From Pseudaminobacter sp047739745 (GTDB taxonomy: Bacteria; Pseudomonadota; Alphaproteobacteria; Rhizobiales; Rhizobiaceae): 64,000 bases of DNA. The notes under the pieces were generated by a model. It did not search any database, had not been told where the DNA came from, and saw nothing but the letters and a program-made list of their open reading frames with translations. The position numbers and the translations under genes were made by a program. The DNA lies in the NCBI RefSeq assembly GCF_047739745.1, contig NZ_JBLLVA010000006.1:62001-126000 (forward strand), given 5' to 3'. Position 1 is the stretch's first letter, and the number at the start of each line of letters is the position of its first letter. Shown one piece after another: positions 1 through 7,961 of the stretch.

Positions 1-233
1 TTTCTCGGGAGGGGCCCGACCACGTCTTCGAGACAGTGATCAAGGTGATCCTGAATAAGCGTTCGCTTGGCTTGCCCCACCGCCTTCTCCACGGCGTGAA
101 GCTGCTGCGCGATATCCAGACAGGACCGACCCGCCTCGATCATGGCGATGATGCCGCGCAGATGGCCTTCGGCACGGCGAAGCCGTTTCAGCGTGGCGGG
201 ATGTGACGTGTGGGTTTGCTTGGAGTCAGACAT
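1..233 (-). CDS. DmeR/CsoR-family metal-sensing repressor (3' end cut by window edge)
   Basis: The first 77 codons of a small all-helical DNA-binding repressor of the CsoR/RcnR/FrmR family (DUF156) are visible. The N-terminal part is His-rich (THTSHP), followed by LKRLRRAEGHLRGI, a Cys in GRSCLDIAQQ, His in QLHAVEKAV and the pair HLDHC. This pattern of His and Cys ligands resembles rhizobial DmeR, the Ni/Co-responsive repressor of the DmeF exporter, more than the formaldehyde sensor FrmR. That assignment is family knowledge, not shown here. A dmeF exporter gene, if present, would lie downstream beyond the window edge. A palindrome sits immediately upstream and is probably its own operator. 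Confidence 0.8.
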   Translation of the reverse strand, partial: MSDSKQTHTSHPATLKRLRRAEGHLRGIIAMIEAGRSCLDIAQQLHAVEKAVGQAKRTLIQDHLDHCLEDVVGPLPR

Positions 234-241
234 GCATTTTG

Positions 242-262
242 CTATCCCCTAGGAGAGGATAG
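242..262. promoter_or_regulatory. Palindromic operator upstream of the DmeR-like gene
   Basis: A 21-bp imperfect inverted repeat has arms CTATCC and GGATAG with an additional CT/AG match inside. It begins 9 bp upstream of the repressor start codon. Position, symmetry and the C/G-rich core flanked by TAT fit operators of RcnR/DmeR-type repressors, so autoregulation is inferred. Confidence 0.5.
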
Positions 263-409
263 AGTCAAGAAGTTTTTTCGCGGCGAGTTTCTGCAAAATC
301 TGATGGGAACGGTCGGCTTCACGCATGCGGCGAGGGGTCTCAGGGGCCCTCTTCATGCGGTTATATTGTTGACTTGGCCAGCTGAGCCGGCGACGGCAGC
401 TCCAAGGCC

Positions 410-655
410 TCAATAGCCCAGATACATATGCGACATGTGGGAATTCACCCTGAGGTCGCGATCATAGTCGCGTCGTCTTCTCGGATTGCTCAGGACAAAA
501 AATGCGTAGTGGATCCTGCTGTCCAAACCGAGGCTGCGTATCAGCCACCCTCTCACGCCGCTTTTTGGCAATCCGTCGAGCGCACGCTGATAGGCCTGTT
601 CGAGCTCGCCGACGGAAGCGTCCTTGGATACCGAGAGACAGTCGTACAGGCTCAT
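410..655 (-). CDS. Small J-domain-like protein without HPD
   Basis: An 81-residue protein whose layout follows a DnaJ J-domain: LYDCLSVSKDASVGELEQAY for helices I-II and FFVLSNPRRRRDYDRDL for helix III and the end of the domain. The HPD tripeptide that stimulates Hsp70 ATPase is absent; the loop reads GLPKSG at that position. A perfect ribosome binding site (AAGGAGG, 6 nt before ATG) supports a real gene. It follows the TRAP permease gene by 27 bp in the same direction and is probably the last gene of that operon. Its function is unknown, and canonical co-chaperone activity looks unlikely. Confidence 0.6.
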   Translation of the reverse strand: MSLYDCLSVSKDASVGELEQAYQRALDGLPKSGVRGWLIRSLGLDSRIHYAFFVLSNPRRRRDYDRDLRVNSHMSHMYLGY

Positions 656-682
656 GGATACCTCCTTCCCCGCGAATGATGC

Positions 683-1963
683 TCAATCTTTCGCCATGGT
701 CGGAAGCCAGGTGGCAAGTTCAGGGACCGCCATCAGCAGGAACGTGAAAAGCAGGGTCACGATGAAGAAGGGCATATTGGCCTTGAACACCTGCAGCTGG
801 TCGCATTTGGCAATCCGCCCGGCAATTATGAGCGACATTGCGACCGGCGGCGTCACTTGGCCGATTACCACCGCCATCACCATCAACGTGCCGAAATGCA
901 CCAGGTCGATGTCAAAGGCGATGAGCGTCGGCAAAAGAACCGGAACCAGCACCGGAATGAGCGGATCAAGAAACATGCCGGCGATAACGGCGATCACCAT
1001 AAGCGCGCAAAGACGCAGGAACGTGCTGTCTCCGATGGCCAGCACGTCGATAAAGGACGCCAGCGTGGCTGGAACATGCGCAGCCGAAAGCACCGATCCT
1101 AGCGCAGCTGACAGGCTGACGATCAGGAGCAGTTCTCCCGACAATTGCACAGCCGCCACTGTGGCGCGGTAAAGTCCCGCCCAATCAAGCGAACGGTAGA
1201 CGAAAAGCGCCAGGAACGCCGCGTAGACCGCGCCGAACGCGCCAGCTTCGGTCGGCGTAAAAATACCAAGGACCAGCCCGCCGACAATGATGGCCGGCAT
1301 GCCAAAGGCAAGGCCTGCAGCCAGCGCCGCGCGCCATATCTCCAGCAGCGAGAACTTGCCGAATGTCGGATATCCGTTCTTGTGCGCCAAGTAACCGACG
1401 GCGGCCATAAACAACAGTCCAAGCAGCACTCCGGGAACTAGCCCTGCCAGAAACAGCGCGCCAAGCGACGTCCCGGTAACGGCCGAATAGAGAATGGCCG
1501 GAGAGCTCGGCGGGATAAGCGGCCCGACACCCGACGACGAAGCACTGACGGCTGCGGCAAACGGCGCGCTATAGCCTTCCTTCTTCATCTCGGGAATGAG
1601 GATCGATGCGCTCCCCGCCAGATCGGCGGTTGAGGAGCCGACCATGCCGCCAAAGAACATGCTGGTGAGCACATTGACCTGGGCAAGCCCGCCCTTCATC
1701 CAGCCGACCAGCGATCTAGCGAAATTGAACAGCTTGCCCGAGATACCGCCGGCATTCATGTAGATGCCGCCAAGCACGAACAGCGGAAACGAGATCAGCG
1801 TATAGCTGCTCATTCCGGCGACCATGTTCTGAGGCAGCACAAGCCCCCACTGGCTGCCGATGACGAGACTGATGGTCACTGCAATCATCAGCGCGGCGAT
1901 CATGGGAACGCCGGCGACGAGAAAGGCCACCAGCGACGCGATACCGATCGAAGCGCCGATCAT
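683..1963 (-). CDS. dctM: TRAP transporter large permease, DctM family
   Basis: A 426-residue, highly hydrophobic protein with about a dozen membrane segments, the normal size for the large subunit of tripartite ATP-independent periplasmic transporters. Family landmarks include GGMVGSSTADLAGSASILIPEM and a Pro-rich GPLIPPSSPAILY segment, which correspond to the Na+/substrate-binding re-entrant loops. It acts in the inner membrane with the DctQ and DctP partners encoded just upstream. Its ATG overlaps the dctQ stop (ATGA) and is preceded by GGAGGAA, indicating translational coupling. The substrate is not predictable from sequence, but the adjacent enolase-superfamily gene suggests a sugar acid or other organic acid. 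Confidence 0.93.
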   Translation of the reverse strand: MIGASIGIASLVAFLVAGVPMIAALMIAVTISLVIGSQWGLVLPQNMVAGMSSYTLISFPLFVLGGIYMNAGGISGKLFNFARSLVGWMKGGLAQVNVLTSMFFGGMVGSSTADLAGSASILIPEMKKEGYSAPFAAAVSASSSGVGPLIPPSSPAILYSAVTGTSLGALFLAGLVPGVLLGLLFMAAVGYLAHKNGYPTFGKFSLLEIWRAALAAGLAFGMPAIIVGGLVLGIFTPTEAGAFGAVYAAFLALFVYRSLDWAGLYRATVAAVQLSGELLLIVSLSAALGSVLSAAHVPATLASFIDVLAIGDSTFLRLCALMVIAVIAGMFLDPLIPVLVPVLLPTLIAFDIDLVHFGTLMVMAVVIGQVTPPVAMSLIIAGRIAKCDQLQVFKANMPFFIVTLLFTFLLMAVPELATWLPTMAKD

Positions 1964-2571
1964 GACATTCCTCCGGCATTGGCGGGACGCCTGACTTCCG
2001 TGGCGCCGACATCTTCATCGGCGCGACGAAAGTGCGAAACGGTTTCGGCCAGGAAGGCAAGGCAGACGAGGCCTGCCCCCAAGCACATGGCGGAAGTGAA
2101 CCAGCCTTTGGACAAGGACAGGTATACCGACCGGTCAGACCCGAATAGCGAAACGTAGTTGAAGGACACGAGCGCCAGATAACCGAACGCAACCGTGGAA
2201 AAGAGTTCGGTGCAGACAAGCAGCAGCCGCCGCGCGCGCGGCGACAGGCGATCGATCAGGAAACCGATACGGATGATCTCGCGCCGGCGCACCGACAGGA
2301 ACATCCCCAACATAGCCAGCCAAGGCACCAGGGCAATGACGATCTCGTCGGCCCATATGATGCCGCTGTTGAAGGTGTAGCGGAGAAACGCATTGGCGAA
2401 AACCAGCAGCGTAATGGCGCCGAGGACCAGCACGCCGAGAAATTCAACGATGCCATTGATCCATTTGTCGACGGTGGTTTCGTCCACGCGATTTTCAAGC
2501 TCGGCCTCGATCGAGGCCCTGGTGATCGCCCGCGCGAGATCGTCACTCGGTTCACTGTCGCGAACGGTCAT
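1960..2571 (-). CDS. dctQ: TRAP transporter small permease, DctQ family
   Basis: About 203 residues with four predicted membrane helices, including LVLGAITLLVFANAFLRYTF, WADEIVIALVPWLAMLGMFL and LVCTELFSTVAFGYLALVSF. The Trp-Ala-Asp-Glu motif of the second helix is typical of DctQ. The start was placed at the ATG at 2571 because GGGAGGAG lies six bases upstream; an upstream in-frame start would add five residues. The N-terminal 40 residues are unusually long and charged for the family. It pairs with DctM to form the membrane complex and lies between dctP and dctM in the same operon. Confidence 0.9.
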   Translation of the reverse strand: MTVRDSEPSDDLARAITRASIEAELENRVDETTVDKWINGIVEFLGVLVLGAITLLVFANAFLRYTFNSGIIWADEIVIALVPWLAMLGMFLSVRRREIIRIGFLIDRLSPRARRLLLVCTELFSTVAFGYLALVSFNYVSLFGSDRSVYLSLSKGWFTSAMCLGAGLVCLAFLAETVSHFRRADEDVGATEVRRPANAGGMS

Positions 2572-2648
2572 GGCAACTCCTCCCAAAGATTGCTAAGATC
2601 GCATTGAGTGGCGCCGCAGACGTGGGCATGCGGCGCCACTGCCAACGA

Positions 2649-3641
2649 TCAATTCGCCGCGGCCGCCTCAAGCACGGCCTTGGTGATCTCCGGGCCCGCG
2701 ATGCTCTCGACCGAGGCGTAGATCGCTGCGGAGTCGGCCTGAAATGCCGGGCGATCGATCTCGTTGATCGCGATTTTCCCGCCGCTCTTGAGCTTGTCGA
2801 GCAACTCAAGGTCCTTTTGCTCGCCGATCTTTCTAAGCTCTACCGCTGCTTCGGCCGCCGCTTCCTTGACGAGTGCCTTCTGGCTGTCGCTGAGACTGTC
2901 GAACTTCGCGCCATTCATCACCAGTGTCACAGGCGTATAGACATGGTTGGAAAGCGACAGATAGGACTGCACCTCATGCATCGAATTCGAGACGATGTCG
3001 TTGAGCGGGTTTTCCTGACCGTCGATGGTGCCGCTTTGCAGGGCAAGATAGATTTCGCCATAGTTTAGCGTCACCGGAGTCGCGCCGAACGTCTTGAATG
3101 TCAGCATGCGCGCCTGACTGCCCGGAACCCGGAGCTTCACACCGCGCAGATCATGCGGCTTGGTGATCGGACGCACATTGTTGGTGATCTGGCGGAAGCC
3201 CATTTCACCGAAGGCCAGCACCTCCACGCCGACTTTCTCGCGCATGGACTGGCGAAGCTTTTCGCCGATTTCTCCGTCGAGCAGTCGTGCGACATCGCCG
3301 CGATCGCCGAACAGGAAGGGCAGTTCGAACACGGCCCAGGTCGGATCGAGTTGCACCGCATCGGACCCGAGTGGAGTGATGTCGATCTGGCCGGTGCGGA
3401 TCTGCTGCATATGGACATTTTCGTCGCCAAGCGCCCCGCTGTGATGGAAATCGCTCTTGAAGTCGTCGCCCAGCTTCTCCTTCAACTTTTCGGCCATGGT
3501 CTGCATCAACAGCGTATCCATGGTGGTGGCGGGCGAAGGGCTGGACATCCTCAGCGCCAGTTCCTCCGCGCCAGCCGGCGCTGTAAACAACACCGCTCCC
3601 AATAAAATCGGTCCGACGATACGTTTGACAGTACTAAGCAT
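2649..3641 (-). CDS. dctP: TRAP transporter substrate-binding protein, DctP family
   Basis: A 330-residue periplasmic solute receptor with a signal peptide (MLSTVKRIVGPILLGAVLFT... ending near APAGAEE). It carries the DctP hallmarks HHSGALGDENVHMQQIRTGQ, GFRQITNNVRPI and LKLRVPGSQ, where the conserved Arg binds the substrate carboxylate, and the QENPLNDI region. A strong Shine-Dalgarno (GGGAGGG) precedes the ATG. It delivers an organic acid to DctQM. The upstream enolase-superfamily gene is 35 bp away, so the four genes form one operon. The ligand is most plausibly the acid substrate of that enzyme. Confidence 0.93.
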   Translation of the reverse strand: MLSTVKRIVGPILLGAVLFTAPAGAEELALRMSSPSPATTMDTLLMQTMAEKLKEKLGDDFKSDFHHSGALGDENVHMQQIRTGQIDITPLGSDAVQLDPTWAVFELPFLFGDRGDVARLLDGEIGEKLRQSMREKVGVEVLAFGEMGFRQITNNVRPITKPHDLRGVKLRVPGSQARMLTFKTFGATPVTLNYGEIYLALQSGTIDGQENPLNDIVSNSMHEVQSYLSLSNHVYTPVTLVMNGAKFDSLSDSQKALVKEAAAEAAVELRKIGEQKDLELLDKLKSGGKIAINEIDRPAFQADSAAIYASVESIAGPEITKAVLEAAAAN

Positions 3642-3676
3642 TTCAGTTCCCTCCCATTTTTGGTTCTTTTGAATGC

Positions 3677-4777
3677 TTAAAGGTACTTTTGGACTAACGT
3701 CTCCTTGAGCCGTTCACGGTTGAGGGTGACGCCGAAGCCGGGCGCGTTCGGAATAGCGACCCGGCCATCCTTCGCCTTCGGCGGGTCGATGAACATCTGC
3801 TCCTCGACCTGCTCGGACCCGAGATGAATCTCAGCCAATGTACCGTTGCGGAAGCCCGCGACATGATGCAGGCAATAGATGCCGCCGCCACCGGCGTCGG
3901 ACAAAGGCTTGTTGTAAGCCTGGGCGAGATGAGCGACGCGTCGGGTTTCCGTCATGCCGCCGTTGTACATGCTGTTGGGCATGAAGATGTCGATCGCATC
4001 ATGCTCGACCCATTCGCGGAAACGCAGCACGTGGCCGTCCATCTGCCCCGCCGAGAACGGGATCGTCGTGCGCTTGCGCAGCATCCCTAGGTCACGCGCA
4101 TCGACACGGCGCAGCGGATCCTCGAACCAGGCGATGTTATACTCCTGGATCATTGGGCACAGACGCATCGCATTTTCGGCGCTGAGGCTCTCATTGGCGT
4201 CAACCGCGAGGAGAATGTCGTCGCCGAGCGCTTCGCGAACCTTGCGCACCCGCCTTGCATCTTCGACGATACCCGCTTTCGAGCCGACGAGCATCTTCAG
4301 CCGCGTGTGCCCCTTGGCGATCAGGCGCCGTCCCATCTCGATCAGCTCGTCCGCCTCATAAGCAAGGAAGCCATAGGTTACATAAGCGTCGGCATAGTCC
4401 TTGTGCCCGCCGAGCAATTGCGCGACGGTGCGTCCGCTTTGCTTGCCGATCAGGTCCCACAGCGCCAGGTCGACGCAGGACAGCGCCGAAAGATTGATGC
4501 CGGTCATCTGGCCGCGCTCAGACAGGATCGGCTGAAGGCGGGCGTGGATCAGCTCCAGATCGCGCGGATCCATACCCATGATCGCCGGCGCGATATGCTG
4601 TGCGACAATCGCGGCCACACCGTGCCAGAGAAACCGCGACGCCATGCCGAAGCCTACATGCCCGTCATCGGTTTCGATCTCGCAGATGATCCGGTAATCG
4701 TCCTCTATAGGCTTGTTGATTATCGGGACGAAGTTGTGGAAAGCGTGGATGCTGACCCGAATGTCCTTAATTTTCAT
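3677..4777 (-). CDS. Enolase-superfamily (mandelate racemase / muconate lactonizing-like) enzyme
   Basis: A 366-residue protein with the capping domain at residues 1-130 and a TIM barrel behind it. Two of three Mg2+ ligands are clear: Asp193 (LLAVDANES) and Glu219 (WFEDPL). The third position, usually Glu or Asp, appears as Gln245 in FSAGQMDG. Lys161 (RLKMLVG) could be the base on the second strand and His304/305 (YCLHHVA) the base on the other side. The reaction is probably dehydration or epimerisation of an acid sugar or hydroxyacid; the substrate is not identifiable. It is the first gene of the operon with the DctPQM importer, which likely supplies its substrate. Confidence 0.85.
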   Translation of the reverse strand: MKIKDIRVSIHAFHNFVPIINKPIEDDYRIICEIETDDGHVGFGMASRFLWHGVAAIVAQHIAPAIMGMDPRDLELIHARLQPILSERGQMTGINLSALSCVDLALWDLIGKQSGRTVAQLLGGHKDYADAYVTYGFLAYEADELIEMGRRLIAKGHTRLKMLVGSKAGIVEDARRVRKVREALGDDILLAVDANESLSAENAMRLCPMIQEYNIAWFEDPLRRVDARDLGMLRKRTTIPFSAGQMDGHVLRFREWVEHDAIDIFMPNSMYNGGMTETRRVAHLAQAYNKPLSDAGGGGIYCLHHVAGFRNGTLAEIHLGSEQVEEQMFIDPPKAKDGRVAIPNAPGFGVTLNRERLKETLVQKYL

Positions 4778-5160
4778 ATGCGCTCTAAGCCCTCATTGTA
4801 TGAATGCTACGGAGCGCCCGCAGGCGCACCAAGTATCAGCCCCTTTCAGGGCCGGCACTCAGCAGACGCCCCGCCTCATTTTCGCCGGAACAACAGCATA
4901 GATGAACCAATTCAATAGGCAGAAGCGCAAAATACGCAATGCATTTCTCCCTGAATTCTAGTATGGCTCCGTCATATTACGGCAGAGCTTGTTTATAGTT
5001 CTCCCTATGATGATGATATATTGGTGCGTCAAAATGACAAAGTTACATTTCCGATACTAAGGTTCCGAAAAAGCGATACTGGCGGCAACGCGCGCGGACG
5101 GCTGCGCCAGCCTCGCGCAGCCGTCCGGTTCTTCAACAATCCGTTTTGGTTGGTCACACC
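4778..5160. other. Intergenic region, upstream of the enolase-superfamily/TRAP operon
   Basis: This 383-bp stretch is AT-rich compared with its flanks, especially 4910-5070, and holds no convincing gene. It should contain the minus-strand promoter of the operon that starts at 4777. A TTGACG hexamer on the minus strand near 5030 is a possible -35 element, but I could not find a convincing -10 partner. No regulator gene is adjacent. Confidence 0.4.
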
Positions 5161-6162
5161 TCATGCGCAGGTCAGCACGACCTTGCCCATATTCGCGTTG
5201 TCTTCAAGAACACGATGCGCCTGCACTACCGCTTCGAGCGGGAAGGTCTGGAAAATCGGCGGGGTGACCAGCCCCTTTTCCACGAGCGGCCAAACGTGAC
5301 GCTCCACCGCGCGCGCCAGCCGGCATTTCTCTTCGACGGATTTGGGTCTGAGCGTCGACGAGGTCAGCCTGAGGCTCTTCATCATCACGGTGGTCAGGTC
5401 GATCGGCACGACAGCACCCTCCATGAAGGCGATGCTGACATGGCGGCCGCCCGGCGCGAGCAGCGCGAAATTGCGCTCGATGTAGCTGCCGCCGACAATA
5501 TCCAGCACCACATCCACGCCCCTGCCTCCGGTCGCGCGCCTTCCGGCTTCGACGAAATCCTCGCTGCGATAGTCGATGGCAAAATCGGCGCCAAGTGTGC
5601 GCAGAAAGGCCGTCTTCTTGGCCCCTCCGGCGGTTGTCAGCACCGTCGCGCCGGTTGCCCGCGCAAGCTGTACCGCCATCGTGCCGATGCCGCTGGCGCC
5701 GCCATGGATAAGCACGGTTTCGCCGGGCGTCAGGCCGCCCAGCTCGAAGAGATTGTGCCAGACGGTGAAGGCCGCTTCGGGCAGGCCAGCCGCCGACACC
5801 GAATCAAGCCTTGCCGGGCGGCGCAGGCAGTGGCCGGCATGGGCGAGGCAGTATTCGGCGTAGCCTCCGCCCGAAACCAGGGCGACAACGGACTCGCCCA
5901 TGCGAGATTCAGGAACGCCGGGGCCGGTCGCGACGATTTCGCCGGCGACTTCGAGGCCGAGCACATCGCTGACACCGGGCGGCACGGCAATTGCCCCGCG
6001 CCGCTGCATCAGGTCCGGTCTGTTCACGCCCGCAGCAGTAACCCGGATCAACACCTCGCCCGGTCCAGGCTGAGGCAGCGGTCTTTTGACCAATGAAAGC
6101 ACCTCCGGTCCGCCAGGTTCGGAGGCGATCACTGCCTTCATCATCTTTTGCATGGTCGTCAT
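5161..6162 (-). CDS. NAD(P)H:quinone oxidoreductase-like, zinc-free MDR (PIG3 type)
   Basis: A 333-residue medium-chain reductase. The N-terminal GroES-like fold contains VTAAGVNRPDLMQRRG, typical of the quinone oxidoreductase/PIG3 branch. The Rossmann domain carries VLIHGGASGIGTMAVQLA. The catalytic and structural zinc ligands of alcohol dehydrogenases are missing, as expected for this branch. The family reduces quinones or alpha,beta-unsaturated carbonyls with NADPH in the cytosol. Several Met codons near the start (residues 1, 4, 7, 8) leave the exact start open. It lies 179 bp downstream of aspA on the same strand, and the two may be co-transcribed. No pathway role is evident. Confidence 0.85.
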   Translation of the reverse strand: MTTMQKMMKAVIASEPGGPEVLSLVKRPLPQPGPGEVLIRVTAAGVNRPDLMQRRGAIAVPPGVSDVLGLEVAGEIVATGPGVPESRMGESVVALVSGGGYAEYCLAHAGHCLRRPARLDSVSAAGLPEAAFTVWHNLFELGGLTPGETVLIHGGASGIGTMAVQLARATGATVLTTAGGAKKTAFLRTLGADFAIDYRSEDFVEAGRRATGGRGVDVVLDIVGGSYIERNFALLAPGGRHVSIAFMEGAVVPIDLTTVMMKSLRLTSSTLRPKSVEEKCRLARAVERHVWPLVEKGLVTPPIFQTFPLEAVVQAHRVLEDNANMGKVVLTCA

Positions 6163-6341
6163 TCGAACGAACTCCCCTCAGCGGATCGCGAACCATGGCT
6201 AAGGCCCGCGCCTTTTCAAACAACACTGCATCCGGCATGGCAGCCGCCCCGCACTTTGTGTCGAGGTTCAACCGTCGCGTAAAATCGGGAATATCATTGC
6301 CGCGCATCGGATAGTCCGAAGGGCGCTCTCGACGCAGACTG

Positions 6342-7739
6342 CTAAGCTGGGAAGGCGAGCTTCATCGGATTCAGGAGGACGGCCGCGTCTTCCGCGCTGA
6401 CGAGACCGCGTTCGACGGCCAGATCCGCCACGTTGCGACCGAGACGAAGCGCATCTTTGGCCAGTTCGGCGCTGCGGCCATAGCCGATGACAGGGACCAG
6501 CGCCGTCACCGAGCCGACGCTTGCTTGCAGATGCGCACGGCAACGCTCCGGATCCGCCTCGATGCCGCGCACGCATTGCTCATCCAGGGTGCGGATCGCC
6601 GCCTGCAGCATGTGGATCGAAGAATGCAGGTTGAACGCAATCAGCGGCTCCATCGCATTGAGCTGCAACTGGCCGGCCTCGGAGGCCATGGTCACGGCAA
6701 AGTCGCTGGCGATGACCTGGAAGCAGACCTGATTGACAACTTCGGGGATGACCGGATTGACCTTGCCCGGCATGATCGACGAGCCCGGCTGCACCGGCGG
6801 CAGCTTGATCTCGCCAAAACCGCCGCGCGGACCACTCGAAAGCAGTCGCAGATCGTTCGCGATCTTGGAGAGCTTCGTCGCCAGCCGCTTGAGCATGGCC
6901 GAGAAAAGAACAAAGGCGCCCATATCCCAGCTCGCCTCGAGAAGATTTGCCGCGGGCGTGAGCTTGTGGCCGCTTATGGAGCAGAGCTCGGCCAGTGCCG
7001 CCTCGCCATAGCCTTTGGGCGCGTTGAGACCGGTTCCGATCGCCGTTCCGCCGAGATTGACCTCCATCAGGAGCGGCAGCATCTCGCGCAGCCGCTGCAC
7101 ATCCTCACGCAGAACCGTGGCGAAGGCCGAAAATTCCTGACCGAGCGTCATCGGCACGGCGTCCTGAAGCTGGGTGCGGCCGAGCTTCACGATTGCGGCG
7201 AAGTTGAATGCCCGCTCATCGAAGGAAGCCGCCAGCGACAGCAGCGCCGTCTCGAGATCGGCATGGGCAAGCACCAGCGAAAGCCGAACCGCGGTCGGAT
7301 AAACGTCATTGGTGGATTGCGACCGGTTGACGTCGTCGTTCGGATGCACCGGTTCGTTGCAGCCGCGCGCGCCGCCCAGCCATTCATTGGCGAGATTGGC
7401 AATCACCTCATTGGCATTCATGTTCACCGAGGTGCCCGCTCCGCCCTGGATCGCATCCAGCGGAAAGGCCTCGTGATAGCGGCCAGCGATGATTTCGCGG
7501 CAGGCGACCTCGATCGCCTCGCATTTGTCTGGGGCGAGAACACCGAGGCGGGCATTGGCCCGCGCCGCCGCCTTTTTCGTCATGGCAAGCGCGGTGATCA
7601 GATGCGGGAAGCGGTCGAGCGAAATTCCGGAGATCCGGAAGTTGCCGCGCGCCCGTTCAGTTTGAGCGCCCCATAATGCACCGGCGGGAACGTCTACATC
7701 GCCAAGACTGTCTTGTTCGCGCCGATATTGCATGTCCAT
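6342..7739 (-). CDS. aspA: Aspartate ammonia-lyase (aspartase)
   Basis: A roughly 465-residue member of the aspartase/fumarase superfamily. The signature loop GSSIMPGKVNPVIPEVVNQ reads as aspartase rather than fumarase, in which the residues after NP are different (NPTQCE). Other family blocks are GGAGTSVNMNANEVIANLA, PNDDVNRSQSTNDVYPTA and IGTGLNAPKGY. The enzyme deaminates L-aspartate reversibly to fumarate and ammonium in the cytosol. The open frame extends far upstream, but the start at 7739 has a run of G six bases before it and gives the family length; an ATG at 7745 is the alternative. It is divergent from the ArgE-type deacylase gene. Confidence 0.88.
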   Translation of the reverse strand: MDMQYRREQDSLGDVDVPAGALWGAQTERARGNFRISGISLDRFPHLITALAMTKKAAARANARLGVLAPDKCEAIEVACREIIAGRYHEAFPLDAIQGGAGTSVNMNANEVIANLANEWLGGARGCNEPVHPNDDVNRSQSTNDVYPTAVRLSLVLAHADLETALLSLAASFDERAFNFAAIVKLGRTQLQDAVPMTLGQEFSAFATVLREDVQRLREMLPLLMEVNLGGTAIGTGLNAPKGYGEAALAELCSISGHKLTPAANLLEASWDMGAFVLFSAMLKRLATKLSKIANDLRLLSSGPRGGFGEIKLPPVQPGSSIMPGKVNPVIPEVVNQVCFQVIASDFAVTMASEAGQLQLNAMEPLIAFNLHSSIHMLQAAIRTLDEQCVRGIEADPERCRAHLQASVGSVTALVPVIGYGRSAELAKDALRLGRNVADLAVERGLVSAEDAAVLLNPMKLAFPA

Positions 7740-7961
7740 CGCCATCCCCCCAAAATGCACGCCGCAAGCCGGCTGCTGATGTCTACAGCGGCGAGAGCCG
7801 GAACCGCCATTCGTAAAAGGCGAATCTGAAGAACGGGTTGGCATGCGAGCCGCCAAAGTGCAGCGGCGAGACCCTTCCGATACTCGGCTTCGGAAAATAA
7901 GATCAACAAGATGAGAATTGGCGGCTAAACAGGGCCAATTGTCATTGGGCGAAGCCGACGC
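7740..7961. promoter_or_regulatory. Divergent promoter region between aspA and the argE-like gene
   Basis: This 222-bp gap separates two head-to-head genes, so it must hold both promoters. An AT-rich segment around 7890-7945 would suit the plus-strand gene. No clear palindrome or -35/-10 pair stands out by eye. Confidence 0.4.

Noticed and set aside
5146..6096. A 316-codon plus-strand open frame opposite the quinone oxidoreductase
   Set aside because: Composition and position mark it as an antisense shadow of a well-supported gene.
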